A stretch of DNA of 64,000 nt, from NCBI GenBank assembly GCA_028710885.1, contig JAQTTG010000004.1:1-64000 (forward strand), in the 5' to 3' direction. Under the pieces are notes generated by a model. That model worked only from the letters and a program-made list of their open reading frames with translations, had not been told where the DNA came from and made no database searches. How positions within the stretch are numbered: the first letter of the stretch is position 1; each line of letters starts with the position of its first letter. The position numbers and the translations under genes were made by a program. Source of the stretch: Sulfuricurvum sp. GTDB taxonomy: Bacteria; Campylobacterota; Campylobacteria; Campylobacterales; Sulfurimonadaceae. This document shows positions 6,511 through 13,812 of the stretch, one piece after another.

Positions 6511-8391
6511 ATGGAATTTGAAATAATAATTGCCGTATTAATTTTATCAGTCGTTGTCATAGGTTCAGTTGTCTGGATGCGAAAAAGCATTCAAAGTTCA
6601 CCTGATGCAACTCTACAAAACGAGCTTAATCAAAAACGTGATTTAGCCGCTCAAGTTCCTTTATTAACGCAGAGAATAGAAAATTTAGAGATTGAAAAAA
6701 ATGATTTGGCACGATCAATAGATACACAAAAAACTTATATATCTCAAAAAGATGTGACTATAGCTGAAAATGAAAAAGATCGAATTGAACTTTCAAAAAA
6801 ACTTGCAGATAAGGAAGATCAAGTTGTTAAACTCGAAAGTGAAAAAAATGAGTTACATAAATCGATCGAAGCGCTAAAAAGTCAGTTGCAACAAGCCAAT
6901 AGCAATATTGATAAAAAAGAGTATGAATTACAACAGTTAACTCTTGGTTTTCAAAAAGATACTGAACGCTTTAACAGCAAAAATAGCGATTTGCAAAATG
7001 AGATTAATACACACAAAGATGACTTAAAAACAGCACTAAAGAAAATAGATGCCTTGCTTGAAGAAAATACCACTTTAACCAGTCAAAAGTCAGTATTACA
7101 AGCTGATTTAAACGCCCTGAATGAAAATAAAAATGAGTTACTTCAGACAATCAAACTCTTAAAAGATGATCTTACTTCAGCTCAAGGCAAGATAGAAACG
7201 TTACAGGAAAACAACAGCGAACTTAAGGCAGAAAAATCTAAATTTCAGGCAGAACTTTCTGCTCAACAAGAAAACAACGAAAAACTGAAAAAAGATTTTG
7301 AAGAACAGAGTAAAAAGCTTGAGCTAAAACTCAACGAAATCATGCAGCAAAACCTTGATAGTAAACTCAAAAAATTCGATGAAACTTCGATGAAGTCACT
7401 TGATGGCTTACTAAAACCTTTCAAAGAAAATCTAGATACATTCAAGAAAAAGGTCGAAGACTCTCAAGAAAACAGTACCAAAAAGTTTGCCGAGCTTTCC
7501 AAAGAGATAGAGCAAGTTACCAAAGCAGGTATGAATATCAGCAAGGAAGCCGAAAGCCTTACAAAAGCGCTTAAAGGCAAGAAACAGATGCAAGGCAGCT
7601 GGGGAGAGATGATACTTGAAAGCGTACTTGAATATTCCGGTTTACGCAAGGGTGTACACTATGAAACACAAGAAAGCTATAAAGATGAGGAAGGAAATAC
7701 TAAACGCCCTGACGTGATCATAAAACTACCGCAAGAGCGAACTATCATCATCGACTCGAAAGTCTCACTCAATGATTATAACAACTATATACATGCAGAA
7801 ACAGATGAAGAACGGCTATTGGCGACAAATGGAATCGTTACTTCATTTAAAAACCATATAGACTCACTTGATAGCAAAGATTATGCTCATTACAAAGTAG
7901 GAACATTGCAATACGTCTTTATGTTCGTTCCTATTGAAGGTGCTTTTGCTATGGCCATACAGCAAGATCCAAAATTGTATGAGTACGCACTCAAAAAACA
8001 TATTGCCATAGTCAACCCTTCGACGTTGACCGTTTCACTCAGAACCATCTATCTTTATTGGCAGAGCGAGCAATCAAATACTTTGGCATCAAAACTGTTT
8101 GACGAGGCGGGGAAACTATATGACAAAATGGTTGGATTCTCTGATAGTTTTGGAAAAATTGGAAAACAGTTGCAGAGTGCAACAAATACATATGAGCATG
8201 CTCATAAGCAATTAACAGAAGGGCCCGGCAATTTGATGGGAAAAGTTGAAAACTTAAAACGCCTTGGTGCACGAACTTCAAAGACATTGAAAGATTCAAA
8301 AATGGAATTTCAAGATTTCGATGAAGTAGAAATGGAGATTGAATTGCTACCAGAACCTGTAGTCGAAACGCTTTCATCAGATGATGAGTAA
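6511..8391 (+). CDS. rmuC: DNA recombination protein RmuC homologue
   Basis: A 626-residue protein. Residues ~5-22 form a single membrane segment (IIAVLILSVVVIGSVVW). A long coiled coil rich in K, E, N and Q spans about residues 40-280. The RmuC domain follows: KGKKQMQGSWGEMILESVLE, VHYETQES, RPDVIIKLPQERTIIIDSKV (nuclease-like core with the D...DSK acidic/lysine set), FVPIEGAFAMA and a final helical region. RmuC proteins limit recombination at inverted repeats. AAAGGA precedes the ATG at 6511 at good spacing. It is divergent from the NERD/CoiA pair. A short open frame overlaps its last 11 bases. Confidence 0.9.
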   Translation: MEFEIIIAVLILSVVVIGSVVWMRKSIQSSPDATLQNELNQKRDLAAQVPLLTQRIENLEIEKNDLARSIDTQKTYISQKDVTIAENEKDRIELSKKLADKEDQVVKLESEKNELHKSIEALKSQLQQANSNIDKKEYELQQLTLGFQKDTERFNSKNSDLQNEINTHKDDLKTALKKIDALLEENTTLTSQKSVLQADLNALNENKNELLQTIKLLKDDLTSAQGKIETLQENNSELKAEKSKFQAELSAQQENNEKLKKDFEEQSKKLELKLNEIMQQNLDSKLKKFDETSMKSLDGLLKPFKENLDTFKKKVEDSQENSTKKFAELSKEIEQVTKAGMNISKEAESLTKALKGKKQMQGSWGEMILESVLEYSGLRKGVHYETQESYKDEEGNTKRPDVIIKLPQERTIIIDSKVSLNDYNNYIHAETDEERLLATNGIVTSFKNHIDSLDSKDYAHYKVGTLQYVFMFVPIEGAFAMAIQQDPKLYEYALKKHIAIVNPSTLTVSLRTIYLYWQSEQSNTLASKLFDEAGKLYDKMVGFSDSFGKIGKQLQSATNTYEHAHKQLTEGPGNLMGKVENLKRLGARTSKTLKDSKMEFQDFDEVEMEIELLPEPVVETLSSDDE

Positions 8392-8539
8392 TTTCTTTTG
8401 CTATTCATATCTTAAGGGCGCGGAATGGCGCATCCAGATCATAGAAGCGTTTCACACGATCATTGAATCGTACAGACTATTTTTAATCTCGCATGAAACG
8501 GAGATTAAAGAGATGTTTGAGATAGTTGTTGAATTATAA
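8381..8539 (+). CDS. Small open frame between rmuC and the PHP-ATPase gene
   Basis: A 52-residue frame starting MMSNFFCYSYLKGAEWR and ending FEIVVEL. It overlaps the end of rmuC by 11 bases in another frame and stops 15 bases before the next gene. I do not recognise it. The central part looks helical. Its base composition is richer in G+C than both neighbours, so it may be a remnant of an older gene rather than an active one. Confidence 0.3.
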   Translation: MMSNFFCYSYLKGAEWRIQIIEAFHTIIESYRLFLISHETEIKEMFEIVVEL

Positions 8540-8554
8540 AAAGGGGACGAGAAT

Positions 8555-10888
8555 ATGGTACCTATCTATTTGGATTTACATATACATACATCTGAGAATG
8601 AGGAAAATTTAAATCTTAATTACGATGTTGATTTATTATTAAGTAAAATAGCTGAAGTAAGTAGCAATTCAGATTTTTTAATATCACTAACTGATCACAA
8701 TACAATAAATAAAAATGCATATATAAGATTACTTGAAAAAACAAATAATGTTATTTTAGGTGTTGAGTTACATATTAAAAATGCAGAAACAAGACCTCCA
8801 TATCATTGTCATTTATATTTCAATTTAGATATGATTACCGAAGATGCAATAGATGACATCAATCATATTTTAGATGAACTTTATCCTGAAAAAATTATCA
8901 AACCTGCACGCATAGAACATGGTCAGTCTGTTCCAGAAACAAAAGTAGAAAATATTGAAACTATAATAAGAAAATTTGATCAATATGATTTTTTACTATT
9001 ACCTCACGGTGGACAAAATCACAGAACATTTGATGAATCTGTGGATGGTCATTTTAATACTCGTCTTGAAAAAAGCCTGTATTACAATCAATTTGATGGA
9101 TTTACCGCTAGAAACCAAAGAGGCTTAGAAAGAACAATAGCCTTCTTTAGTCGTCTTGGAATAAATGAATATATAAATTTGATTACATGTACTGATAATT
9201 ATAATCCTGTGCGTTATCCTAAAACAAAATCAGATGATGCAAGCGATTTTCTTCCTACTTGGATGCTGGCTAAACCTACCTTTGATGGTTTAAGACTATC
9301 ATTATCAGAACGCTCTAGATTAATTTATAGTGAAACAAAACCTGACTATTGGGCTGAATATTTAAAATCTGTTCAACTAGAAAATGATTTAATTAAAATT
9401 GATGTTTCTTTAACACCTGGGCTAAATGTTGTTATCGGAGATTCCTCCAGTGGCAAAACACTTTTTGTTGATGCAATTATATGTAAAACTATGAATGAAT
9501 TTTCGACATCAAACTACAAAAATTTTGGCATAGAAAACATTGAACTTGACAATCCTTCACATTGTATACCTCATTATATTAATCAAAATTACATTATGAG
9601 TTTAATAACTGGAAACAAAAATGAAATTGACAAGATTGATATTATAAAAAAAGTCTTTCCAGATGAAAAAGATGTAAGAGATAGAATTCAAAATGGTTTA
9701 TCAGATTTAAAAAGAGATATAAATGATTTGATTGATTATGTTGAAAAAATTGAAAAGTCAGAAAATGAAATATTAAAAATTCCATCTGTGAATAGACTAA
9801 TTCAAACTTCAGAAATAAAAGATAATATTATCAGATTTATACAACCTCCTGATGATCTAATAAACAAAATGGATTACTCAACGTCAGTTTACGAGCAACA
9901 TTTAAAATCAATTGATGAGCTTCAAAAATTTATGCAAAACAACGAATTTATTGAATATATTGATGCTGAACTGCAGCTAATAAGAGCTAAATTAGATAAT
10001 GCATATTTATTATCTAATTTTGAACAAGAAGTTAGAACACAAATTGAAATTGGGAAAAAGAGCTTAGATGATTTATTTTCTACATTAAATAAAGAAAGTC
10101 AGTCCAAAAAAGAAAATTATGAAAAATTAATCTCACAAATTACTCAATATACTGATAATTTGAATAAATTTAAAAAACAGCTAGAAAAAATCCAATCTTA
10201 CGATTTAACAATTCAAAGCCGTGTGATTGAATCGATGGGACATCAATTATCTATTGAATATACTTTTAAAATAGATCGGGATGTTTTTTTAAAAACAATT
10301 AATGAATTTCTAAAAAGTGAATCTAAAATTGGATCTTTGGAACAATTAAATCCAAGAGAACTATACGCTGCTAACTATAAAGATAGACCTAAAATTAATG
10401 GCTATGAAGAGTTCAAAACAAAAGTATACATTGAATTTGAAAACATGAATAAAAGAAAATATAGAATTATCACAAGAGATGGTAAAGAATTTGATTCATT
10501 AAGTGCTGGTTGGAAAACATCTGTGCTTTTAGACTTAATTTTAGGATATGAAGGTGACACGGCACCGTTGATTATAGATCAGCCAGAAGACAATCTAGCA
10601 AATAGTTACATTAATAAAGGATTGATAGATGCAATAAAAAAAATAAAAGAGCGCAAACAAGTTATTATCGTATCGCATAATGCTACGATACCTATGCTAG
10701 GCGACGCTCAAAATGTTATCTTATGTCAATATGATGAAAAAATATTGATTAAATCCAATCCTTTAGAAGGAAAAATACATGGTATTAGTGTAGTTGATCA
10801 TATTGCGACAATCACTGATGGTGGGAAAACATCTATAAAAAAGAGAGTTAAGAAATACAATATGAAAAAATTTGAGGAAATAGTATGA
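8555..10888 (+). CDS. PHP phosphoesterase fused to an ABC/SMC-type ATPase (TrlF-like)
   Basis: A 777-residue protein. Residues 1 to about 255 form a PHP-type metal phosphoesterase: LDLHIHTSE (H9, H11), SLTDHNT (D47, H48), GVELH (E71), LLPHGG (H151) and CTDNYN (D214). Residues ~285-777 form an ATPase of the SMC/Rad50 type: Walker A GDSSSGKT (295-302), a long charged coiled-coil-like middle, a signature-like LSAGWKTS (about 649), Walker B APLIIDQPED (about 670) and VSHNA as switch histidine. This matches proteins annotated as TrlF-family AAA-like ATPases. Related ATPase-nuclease fusions are common in anti-phage islands, but I infer a defence role from architecture and neighbours only. GGGGACGAGAAT precedes the ATG. 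The gene is strikingly AT-rich (14 G/C in 9661-9720), unlike core genes here, which suggests recent transfer. It is coupled to the next gene by an ATGA overlap. Confidence 0.8.
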   Translation: MVPIYLDLHIHTSENEENLNLNYDVDLLLSKIAEVSSNSDFLISLTDHNTINKNAYIRLLEKTNNVILGVELHIKNAETRPPYHCHLYFNLDMITEDAIDDINHILDELYPEKIIKPARIEHGQSVPETKVENIETIIRKFDQYDFLLLPHGGQNHRTFDESVDGHFNTRLEKSLYYNQFDGFTARNQRGLERTIAFFSRLGINEYINLITCTDNYNPVRYPKTKSDDASDFLPTWMLAKPTFDGLRLSLSERSRLIYSETKPDYWAEYLKSVQLENDLIKIDVSLTPGLNVVIGDSSSGKTLFVDAIICKTMNEFSTSNYKNFGIENIELDNPSHCIPHYINQNYIMSLITGNKNEIDKIDIIKKVFPDEKDVRDRIQNGLSDLKRDINDLIDYVEKIEKSENEILKIPSVNRLIQTSEIKDNIIRFIQPPDDLINKMDYSTSVYEQHLKSIDELQKFMQNNEFIEYIDAELQLIRAKLDNAYLLSNFEQEVRTQIEIGKKSLDDLFSTLNKESQSKKENYEKLISQITQYTDNLNKFKKQLEKIQSYDLTIQSRVIESMGHQLSIEYTFKIDRDVFLKTINEFLKSESKIGSLEQLNPRELYAANYKDRPKINGYEEFKTKVYIEFENMNKRKYRIITRDGKEFDSLSAGWKTSVLLDLILGYEGDTAPLIIDQPEDNLANSYINKGLIDAIKKIKERKQVIIVSHNATIPMLGDAQNVILCQYDEKILIKSNPLEGKIHGISVVDHIATITDGGKTSIKKRVKKYNMKKFEEIV

Positions 10889-11118
10889 AGCTAGTTTTTT
10901 CCAAAGAAGAAAATGAAATCAAAGTAAAGTTGCATGAGAATGGTACCGAAGTAGATTTTAATTACATTGAATGGATAAAATTTATTCATGAAGGCAATGA
11001 ACTAGAGGAAACAATCTATTGTGAAGAAATTACGCCTGAAGAAAGAGAAAAGGTTAATGTCATGATTTCTAAAATCAATGATGCAATTATAAGACAGACA
11101 GAAAGCACAGTTGTATAA
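10885..11118 (+). CDS. Small partner protein of the PHP-ATPase
   Basis: A 77-residue acidic protein of unknown family. It starts MKLVFSKEENEIKVKLHENG and looks like two or three beta strands followed by a helix (TPEEREKVNVMISKINDAII). Its ATG overlaps the stop of the ATPase gene (ATGA), so the two proteins are made together, probably in a fixed ratio. Low G+C content matches the ATPase gene, so they likely travelled as a unit. Function unknown; an accessory subunit, substrate adaptor or immunity-type protein is possible. Confidence 0.65.
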   Translation: MKLVFSKEENEIKVKLHENGTEVDFNYIEWIKFIHEGNELEETIYCEEITPEEREKVNVMISKINDAIIRQTESTVV

Positions 11119-11330
11119 ATCTGGATGTTTCTCTCCAAATCCCTCTGGCTGAAAAAGTACATCCCTGAGGTACTGACCCCATCCGATTTAGTAGTGAAAG
11201 TATGTTAAGACATTAATAAAATTTAGAGGTATATATGGAAACAATTCTCATTCAAGCGAAGTTTTTACCTAAGTTCAATTGGGGAGTCCAATCACTCTTT
11301 TCTTTTGCGTAGCTGTTCCCTTCTTGAATA
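11119..11330. other. Mosaic non-coding stretch between two accessory operons
   Basis: The 212 bases between the PHP-ATPase unit and the convergent GNAT gene hold no confident gene. A 27-codon frame at 11125-11208 (MFLSKSLWLKKYIPEV...) follows directly in frame after the small partner gene and is richer in G+C, and a 25-codon frame starts at 11235 after AGAGG. Both may be debris of lost genes or of an insertion sequence. No tRNA, clear terminator or direct repeat was seen. Confidence 0.4.
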
Positions 11331-11747
11331 TTACATGCTGCTCATAATTATTCTAAGATCATTAATAGAAATTACAAAATTTCTTCCATCCTCATCGTCA
11401 ATCTTTTGAAAGCCAAACTTATGTGCAAAACTGGCAGATTTTTCGTTAGTTGCTTCTATAATTAAGTAATCAAATTGATATTTGAAACTACATTCAATTA
11501 GAAAATCCAGAAAAGCTTTCCCATATCCTTGACGCTTTTTATAAAATCCAATTCTTGCTATAGTTAAATTTTTTGGAAAGTTTTTTGAAAAGTAAACCCC
11601 ATTCCATCGCAAATATATATCAAATTTTCTTGCAAATGCACTAATATTCGCATCAACAGCATGAGAGTAATTTTTTTTATACTTGAACGTTTTTTTTAAA
11701 TAGCTATTTAAATCTTCACAGAAATACGGAATGTTTTCTTTTTCCAT
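11331..11747 (-). CDS. GNAT family acetyltransferase at the end of the recombinase operon
   Basis: A 138-residue protein whose C-terminal two thirds fit the GNAT fold: LTIARIGFYKKRQGYGKAFL contains the acetyl-CoA loop (KKRQGYGK), followed by FDYLIIEATNEKSASFAHKF and GFQKID. The N-terminal part is lysine- and aromatic-rich. Its ATG follows the stop codon of the coiled-coil gene with no gap (TAAATG), so it is almost certainly translated from the same mRNA as the recombinases. Target unknown. It could modify a recombinase or be passenger cargo. A GNAT toxin is a weaker possibility, since no DUF1778-type antitoxin is beside it. Confidence 0.7.
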   Translation of the reverse strand: MEKENIPYFCEDLNSYLKKTFKYKKNYSHAVDANISAFARKFDIYLRWNGVYFSKNFPKNLTIARIGFYKKRQGYGKAFLDFLIECSFKYQFDYLIIEATNEKSASFAHKFGFQKIDDEDGRNFVISINDLRIIMSSM

Positions 11748-12230
11748 TTACTCACTCCATTTATTGTTAGCTGGAGTGCTAAAACCTGAAGAATCTATTT
11801 TTGACAGCAATCCCATATTATCATGCCGCAACACTTCGTTTTTTTGCACAAGTTTTCTATTTTTTTCATTGAGTTTTTTGATTTGCTCTTTAAGCTTTTT
11901 GATCTCTTTATTTGCATTCTTTAGTTCTTTTTGCACTTCAAGATATAGTCCAGCATCGATCACACCCTCATTTGGAAGCCCAATATATTTGCCTATACCA
12001 TAAGCCTTAAGTATCTCTTCAGCATGTTCCGTTGAAAAAGTCACATTAGAAAGCCCTTTTTTTTGAGGGTCTATAATTTTAGATATTTCGGCAAGTCGTC
12101 GATTCGATGCACTGCGCTCATGGTTAGAAATCGCATATTTGCAAGACTCCTCAACAAGCCACATTGTCTTTTTTATCTTTTCTTCTGCAAGTTTATCTGT
12201 ATGCTTTTTTTGTATGTCGCTTTTAGCCAT
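11748..12230 (-). CDS. Small DNA-binding/coiled-coil protein, GmtX/TnpC-like
   Basis: A 160-residue protein. The first half (KIKKTMWLVEESCKYAISN, then SASNRRLAEISKII and FSTEHAEEILKAYGIG) looks like a small helical DNA-binding domain. Residues ~103-145 are a strong coiled coil (LKNANKEIKKLKEQIKKLNE and onward). This layout resembles TnpC of Tn554 and the GmtX protein of Gamma-Mobile-Trio elements, which accompany their recombinases; the assignment is from pattern and position, not alignment. Its ATG overlaps the upstream recombinase stop by eight bases (ATGGCTAA). Confidence 0.6.
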   Translation of the reverse strand: MAKSDIQKKHTDKLAEEKIKKTMWLVEESCKYAISNHERSASNRRLAEISKIIDPQKKGLSNVTFSTEHAEEILKAYGIGKYIGLPNEGVIDAGLYLEVQKELKNANKEIKKLKEQIKKLNEKNRKLVQKNEVLRHDNMGLLSKIDSSGFSTPANNKWSE

Positions 12231-13812
12231 GTTCTACCTCCGAAAGATTGATAGTCTCTACGTCCTCAAGGACTTTCAATTCATCCTCAAATGTTCGCTT
12301 ATAAAGGCGGTAAAACTTCAATGCCACCGCCATTCGATCGTCTGCCAAATGGTTCTTACCGATTTCTGCAAGATTATCGGCCCGTCTCGAATATTCTTCT
12401 GCTTGTGAGTAATAATACTCACGCAATTTAGGAGATGGAACAAGGAAATCACAACCAAGGCATTCAAAGTGGTTTCCGCACTTACTCGCATCAGGGCAAA
12501 AACCATAATCGGGGAGTTGGTGTGCGAAAGGGTTTTCCATGATTTTAGGCATAATATGTCTCATATCATAGACACTTTCGCCTTTGAACGTTACAGAAAG
12601 ATTTGCCTTGAGCTCAAATTCCAATATCTTTTGTTGCAATTCTATCTGATCCTGCTTGGCAGGCTTAATATAGCGGTCTGTTGCTCCAAAGCTATGGTGA
12701 TTACCCACATCCCGCAAAGCATCGGCAGTATGTGTTCCCCATGTGGCACGTTTCGAAATGGCGGTATGTTTATATTCTTTCATCTTAGGTGATTTACCTT
12801 TTTCAAACAAAGAATTTATTGTTTTACTCCAATACGATTCTAATCCTTTGTTCATCACTATAACTCGTTTCACTACTTTATCTTTACCAAAAAAGGCAAT
12901 ATGAGTCAGTAAAAAATCTTTTTCCTGTACTTGATCTTGTAAACTTTTCGCAATGGCTTGCTGGGCTTTAATCAAGTCAAAGAGCATCTTTTGCTGCGGC
13001 TCTTCAAGATTCACCATAATCGTCTTATAGGGGCGTTCTTCATCCTCATCAATCTTGTCCGTTGCGCCGCCTTGCTTGCCAACCCATGTCTTCAGCGTCC
13101 CTATCTCACCCTCTTTTAATTCTTTAGCGCAATCGAGAGGAAAACTGAGCAAGTCTTCCGGCCTTGTTCCATACATACGCATGAGCCAATAGCATACACG
13201 ATAATGCATCGGCGTCTCTTCGGAAGAAAAATGGCGATCGGTAATATCCAATTTCCATTGTGGAATCTGCTCGTATTTTCCGACTACGGGTCTGCTACTG
13301 TATGGACTTTTCATCGCTTCTATATTTTTGATCGTGGCTACACCAGGATATCCCTGCATTACTTTTATAAAATCAAGAGTATTTTGATAACAAGCATGTT
13401 TATAATTTTCGCCTAAATCTTTTCGATTCAGATGATCTTGAAATGCCCTAAGCGTATCTTTTCCTATATTCTTCGGGTTCAACTTTTTCGATAATATAAA
13501 TGCAAAAAAAGAAGATAAGTAATGTGAACGTATATATAGCCTACCCATTCTTGCACTTTCTAGAAGCGCAAACAACTTCACGAGTTTCTGCCATGCAGGA
13601 TTAAACTCCTGAAAAGAACCAAAATGTGCTTCTCTTGAAAGCCGCTTGTTTTCAACCGGTTGCACCCATTTTGAATCATTGAAACTGCTATCGGTAAATC
13701 GTTTTAATTGATTGATAATGCGTCGTTCCACGGCTTCATGACTATTATCTTCTTGACTCAACCATGCAGAATATCGTGAATCATCTTGGCCGTATTGTAT
13801 TTTTTTATTCAT
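12223..13812 (-). CDS. Tyrosine recombinase C (529 residues) with cysteine-rich segment
   Basis: Third recombinase of the operon. The catalytic half shows RMYGTRPEDLLSF (box I arginine), then KHTAISKRATWG and VGNHHSFGATDRYI, which align with the box II arginine, the GH pair and the nucleophilic tyrosine (RYI). The first histidine of the usual HxxR is replaced by isoleucine in AISKR, so activity may be altered or shared with a partner. After the tyrosine comes CPDASKCGNHFECLGCDF, four cysteines that could bind zinc, and a helical C-terminus. Its start overlaps the previous gene by eight bases (ATGAATAA), and its end overlaps the next gene in the same way. It has no obvious counterpart in a simple Tn554 trio. 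Confidence 0.8.
   Translation of the reverse strand: MNKKIQYGQDDSRYSAWLSQEDNSHEAVERRIINQLKRFTDSSFNDSKWVQPVENKRLSREAHFGSFQEFNPAWQKLVKLFALLESARMGRLYIRSHYLSSFFAFILSKKLNPKNIGKDTLRAFQDHLNRKDLGENYKHACYQNTLDFIKVMQGYPGVATIKNIEAMKSPYSSRPVVGKYEQIPQWKLDITDRHFSSEETPMHYRVCYWLMRMYGTRPEDLLSFPLDCAKELKEGEIGTLKTWVGKQGGATDKIDEDEERPYKTIMVNLEEPQQKMLFDLIKAQQAIAKSLQDQVQEKDFLLTHIAFFGKDKVVKRVIVMNKGLESYWSKTINSLFEKGKSPKMKEYKHTAISKRATWGTHTADALRDVGNHHSFGATDRYIKPAKQDQIELQQKILEFELKANLSVTFKGESVYDMRHIMPKIMENPFAHQLPDYGFCPDASKCGNHFECLGCDFLVPSPKLREYYYSQAEEYSRRADNLAEIGKNHLADDRMAVALKFYRLYKRTFEDELKVLEDVETINLSEVEHG

Noticed and set aside
11331-11747. GNAT toxin of a toxin-antitoxin pair
   Set aside because: No small ribbon-helix-helix antitoxin gene sits next to it; the preceding gene is a long coiled coil.
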